Of a stretch of DNA of 10,000 nt, positions 8,407 to 10,000 are shown one piece after another. Each line of letters opens with the position of its first letter. Position 1 is the first letter of the stretch. A model generated the notes under the pieces. That model was not told the origin of the DNA. It was given only the letters and a program-made list of their open reading frames with translations, and made no database searches. Both the position numbers and the translations under genes were made by a program. The DNA comes from Glandiceps talaboti. Its lineage: Eukaryota; Hemichordata; Enteropneusta; Spengelidae. The DNA is taken from NCBI RefSeq assembly GCF_964340395.1, contig NC_135571.1, positions 13,078,546-13,088,545 on the forward strand, in the 5' to 3' direction.

Positions 8407-8764
8407 CACTACATATGTTTATCTGAAATGACAAATTTCCATAAAAATCATACAGCGCAATCGCGCGTCCTCATCTCCATATTATTTGCATGCTGGTATG
8501 CAATAATGTTTTTAGTATTGCACTGCAGTGAAATTACCATTAGTATGTGTGCACACCAGTGCAAACAATCTTAGGTACATAATAAACAAGTGTGTGATCT
8601 CCAACACATAAATTACTGTGTTGGTAAAGTCTTCTTTTTTTCATCAAAAGTTTTGTCGTATTTTTTGAAGAATTTGAAAATAGTCTGTGTCTGATCAACA
8701 GCATTCTTTTCTGTATAAGCTTAGACAACATTGTTTGAATTATGATATTTTTGCTACATGTTAT
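8407..8764. other. Anonymous stretch with one weak exon candidate
   Basis: No supported gene. A minus-strand run at 8710-8613 follows a TATACAG acceptor-like site and reads a charged peptide before TAA; it is discussed as a finding. Other frames here (8392-8574 plus, 8540-8824 minus) show no recognisable content. Confidence 0.4.
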
Positions 8765-8900
8765 CCCCAATATTTGTCTTCGATCAGCCAAGGAAAATAT
8801 GAGTGACCTAAGGGGCCTTGTCACTACGAGTCGTTAGATGAGTAGGGGCAAACCCTTAGGTCATGAGTATTTTCTGGCTGAATGAAGTAAAATATTGGAG
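8765..8900 (+). mobile_element. Small palindromic (MITE-like) repeat, copy 2
   Basis: This 136-bp unit has near-matching ends CCCCAATATTT (8765-8775) and AAATATTGGAG (8890-8900). Between them is an imperfect palindrome: TCAGCCAAGGAAAATATGAG then TGACCTAAGGGG on the left, and CCCTTAGGTCATGAG then TATTTTCTGGCTGA on the right. The centre, about 8817-8850, is unpaired. An inverted second copy lies at 6208-6330, which shows that it is a dispersed repeat rather than a one-off palindrome. No coding capacity. Flanks are AT-rich and a TA or TTAT target duplication cannot be established. Confidence 0.8.
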
Positions 8901-9345
8901 AATATAATTATACCTCCTCAAGCATAATTTATGAAAAATCAGGAAACATGATGATTTGGAACATTTTGACTCTTATTTCACACACTGCAAAACACGTAGA
9001 CACGGGTTGTCATGTCATAGAATGACCAGGGTATATAATCCCTATTTTCAGTTCAAAGACAATAACTTGGCTTGAGTATGGTATAACATGAGATGCCACA
9101 CTTTGCTCAAACTACATTGTATGTTTCCTTCTAGGTCAAGGGTCAGTTTCTGCTTGTCTTATTTTTACCTTAAAATTATCAAATATTTTCCCCATAATTG
9201 TGACGTTATTTTCTATTTTACACTTTGATCATTTGTACTAACTACAATGTATTTGGAACTTCTGTGAAAGTCAAGTTTAAAGTTTCAAAACTTTTGATTC
9301 TTTCAATAGACAGTAGGACTTTCCAAAATTTCATAGCCAGTCACA
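8901..9345. other. Anonymous AT-rich stretch
   Basis: No gene is supported. A 104-codon plus frame (9225-9539) begins here but runs into a TA microsatellite and has no recognisable domain. A TACTAAC sequence at 9235-9241 matches a branch-point consensus, but no convincing acceptor follows. Confidence 0.45.
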
Positions 9346-9387
9346 CTGTGGTTGCAAATGGTAAAGGTGAATTCAACGCAACCACAG
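9346..9387. other. Perfect 10-bp stem-loop
   Basis: CTGTGGTTGC at 9346-9355 is exactly complementary to GCAACCACAG at 9378-9387 across a 22-base loop. It is the most stable short perfect stem outside the repeat elements. It may be a remnant of another palindromic element. No RNA family is recognised. Confidence 0.65.
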
Positions 9388-9827
9388 AAGTTGCAATAAC
9401 GAGTAATTTGTGTGTATTTTATGTCATATTGGACACTGGGGAAGATTTTTATATATATATATATGCATCACTGGGGATGCGTCATGGTAGCTATGCGTCA
9501 TCGAGGACGCATGGTAAAAAAGGTAACTGCGACCTCTGAACCAGTAAGATGGTATCTTGATAATTTTGCTTACCTTTATCTAAATCCGACAAAAAATATA
9601 TCCACACCTGTGTGTACTTGAAACCTGTGTTAATACAACCTTCTGTGCGCACACGAAAAATCAACATGTTTCTCCCGTGGCGAGTGAGTCCACTGTGAGA
9701 CCCTCTCGCGATAGTCGCATCAAACACCCTTGAAACTCGTGCAACATGAGAATTTCTTTACTTTTAAGTAATAATAATAACACTAATAATAACGCGAATT
9801 TATAATGCACCTTTACTCCTCAGAGCT
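9388..9827. other. Locally CpG-richer stretch with a short TA run and two small hairpins
   Basis: A short TA run (about 9450-9464) is followed by two adjacent stem-loops: GCATC (9465-9469) with GATGC (9476-9480), and ATGCGTC (9493-9499) with GACGCAT (9506-9512). From about 9470 to 9740 there are roughly fourteen CpG dinucleotides, a clear increase over most of the window. One lies within TCTCGCGATA near 9713, one base off the palindromic promoter element TCTCGCGAGA. This could be the 5' end of a minus-strand gene, but no exon is secure. From 9760 an ATA/AAT-rich run leads into the terminal tandem array. Confidence 0.4.
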
Positions 9828-10000
9828 AAATGCCATGTGATGATCATTCACATGTACAGATAAATGCCATGTGATGATCATTCACATGTACAGATAAATG
9901 CCATGTGATGATCATTCACATGCACAGATAAATGCCATGTGATGATCATTCACATGTACAGATAAATGCCATGTGATGATCATTCACATGTACAGATAAA
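9828..10000. repeat. 34-bp minisatellite with internal palindrome, runs off window
   Basis: Units starting AAATGCCATGTG begin at 9828, 9862, 9896, 9930 and 9964, exactly 34 bp apart, and the array continues past the window end. Copies are essentially identical; one has CACATGCAC instead of CACATGTAC. Each unit contains CATGTGA and TCACATG around a TGATCAT core, a near-perfect 21-bp palindrome. The very low divergence shows recent or ongoing homogenisation. Adjacent units carry no unique spacers, so this is not a CRISPR array. Confidence 0.96.

Noticed and set aside
9225-9539. 104-codon plus-strand frame
   Set aside because: It runs through a TA microsatellite and the CpG hairpins. No domain, signal peptide or splice support.
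9828-10000. Could the regular 34-bp repeats be a CRISPR array?
   Set aside because: Repeats abut with no unique spacers, and the genome context is animal-like.

Overview
The window looks like non-coding-dominated nuclear DNA from an animal, most likely an invertebrate. It is AT-rich, has no long open reading frame, carries long tetranucleotide and dinucleotide microsatellites, several unrelated minisatellites and small palindromic repeat elements, and shows plausible metazoan splice signals. I cannot name the species. No tRNA, rRNA, transposase, reverse transcriptase, CRISPR array or bacterial-style operon is visible.

Layout. 1-2200: anonymous sequence interrupted by simple repeats: (GTTT)n at the left edge, a compound TATG/TGGA/GT/TA tract at about 893-1162, TG/TCTG at 1581-1603 and TCTG/TC at 2102-2179. 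It also holds a 14-bp perfect inverted repeat pair enclosing 1273-1532 and an interrupted palindrome at 1797-1891. 2200-6200: AT-rich sequence with no supported gene, containing a 55-bp minisatellite (3324-3600) and a 108-bp tandem duplication (4469-4684). 6208-6330: one copy of a small palindromic repeat whose second, oppositely oriented copy lies at 8765-8900.

The only coding call I am willing to make is a short 3'-terminal exon on the minus strand (6766-6840). It has a strong acceptor and 24 codons and ends in tandem stops TAG TGA. The protein family is not recognised. Sequence upstream of it in that gene (higher coordinates) would be intronic and contains a roughly 31-bp minisatellite carrying ten CCAAT pentamers (6906-7352), a large imperfect inverted repeat (7692-8065), a second hairpin element (8209-8406) and the second copy of the palindromic repeat. 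Two further minus-strand exon candidates (8613-8710 and 9574-9667) are phase-compatible with each other but weak, so they are listed as findings only.

The right edge, 9470-9760, is locally CpG-richer and has two adjacent short hairpins. It is followed by a 34-bp tandem array with an internal near-palindrome that runs off the window end (9828-10000).

The most interesting part is 7.7-8.9 kb: three distinct hairpin-forming elements lie within 1.2 kb. In the largest, arm differences are biased towards changes that stay G-U paired in a plus-strand RNA. That could reflect a hairpin small-RNA source, or simply old hairpin MITEs. The sequence alone does not decide.
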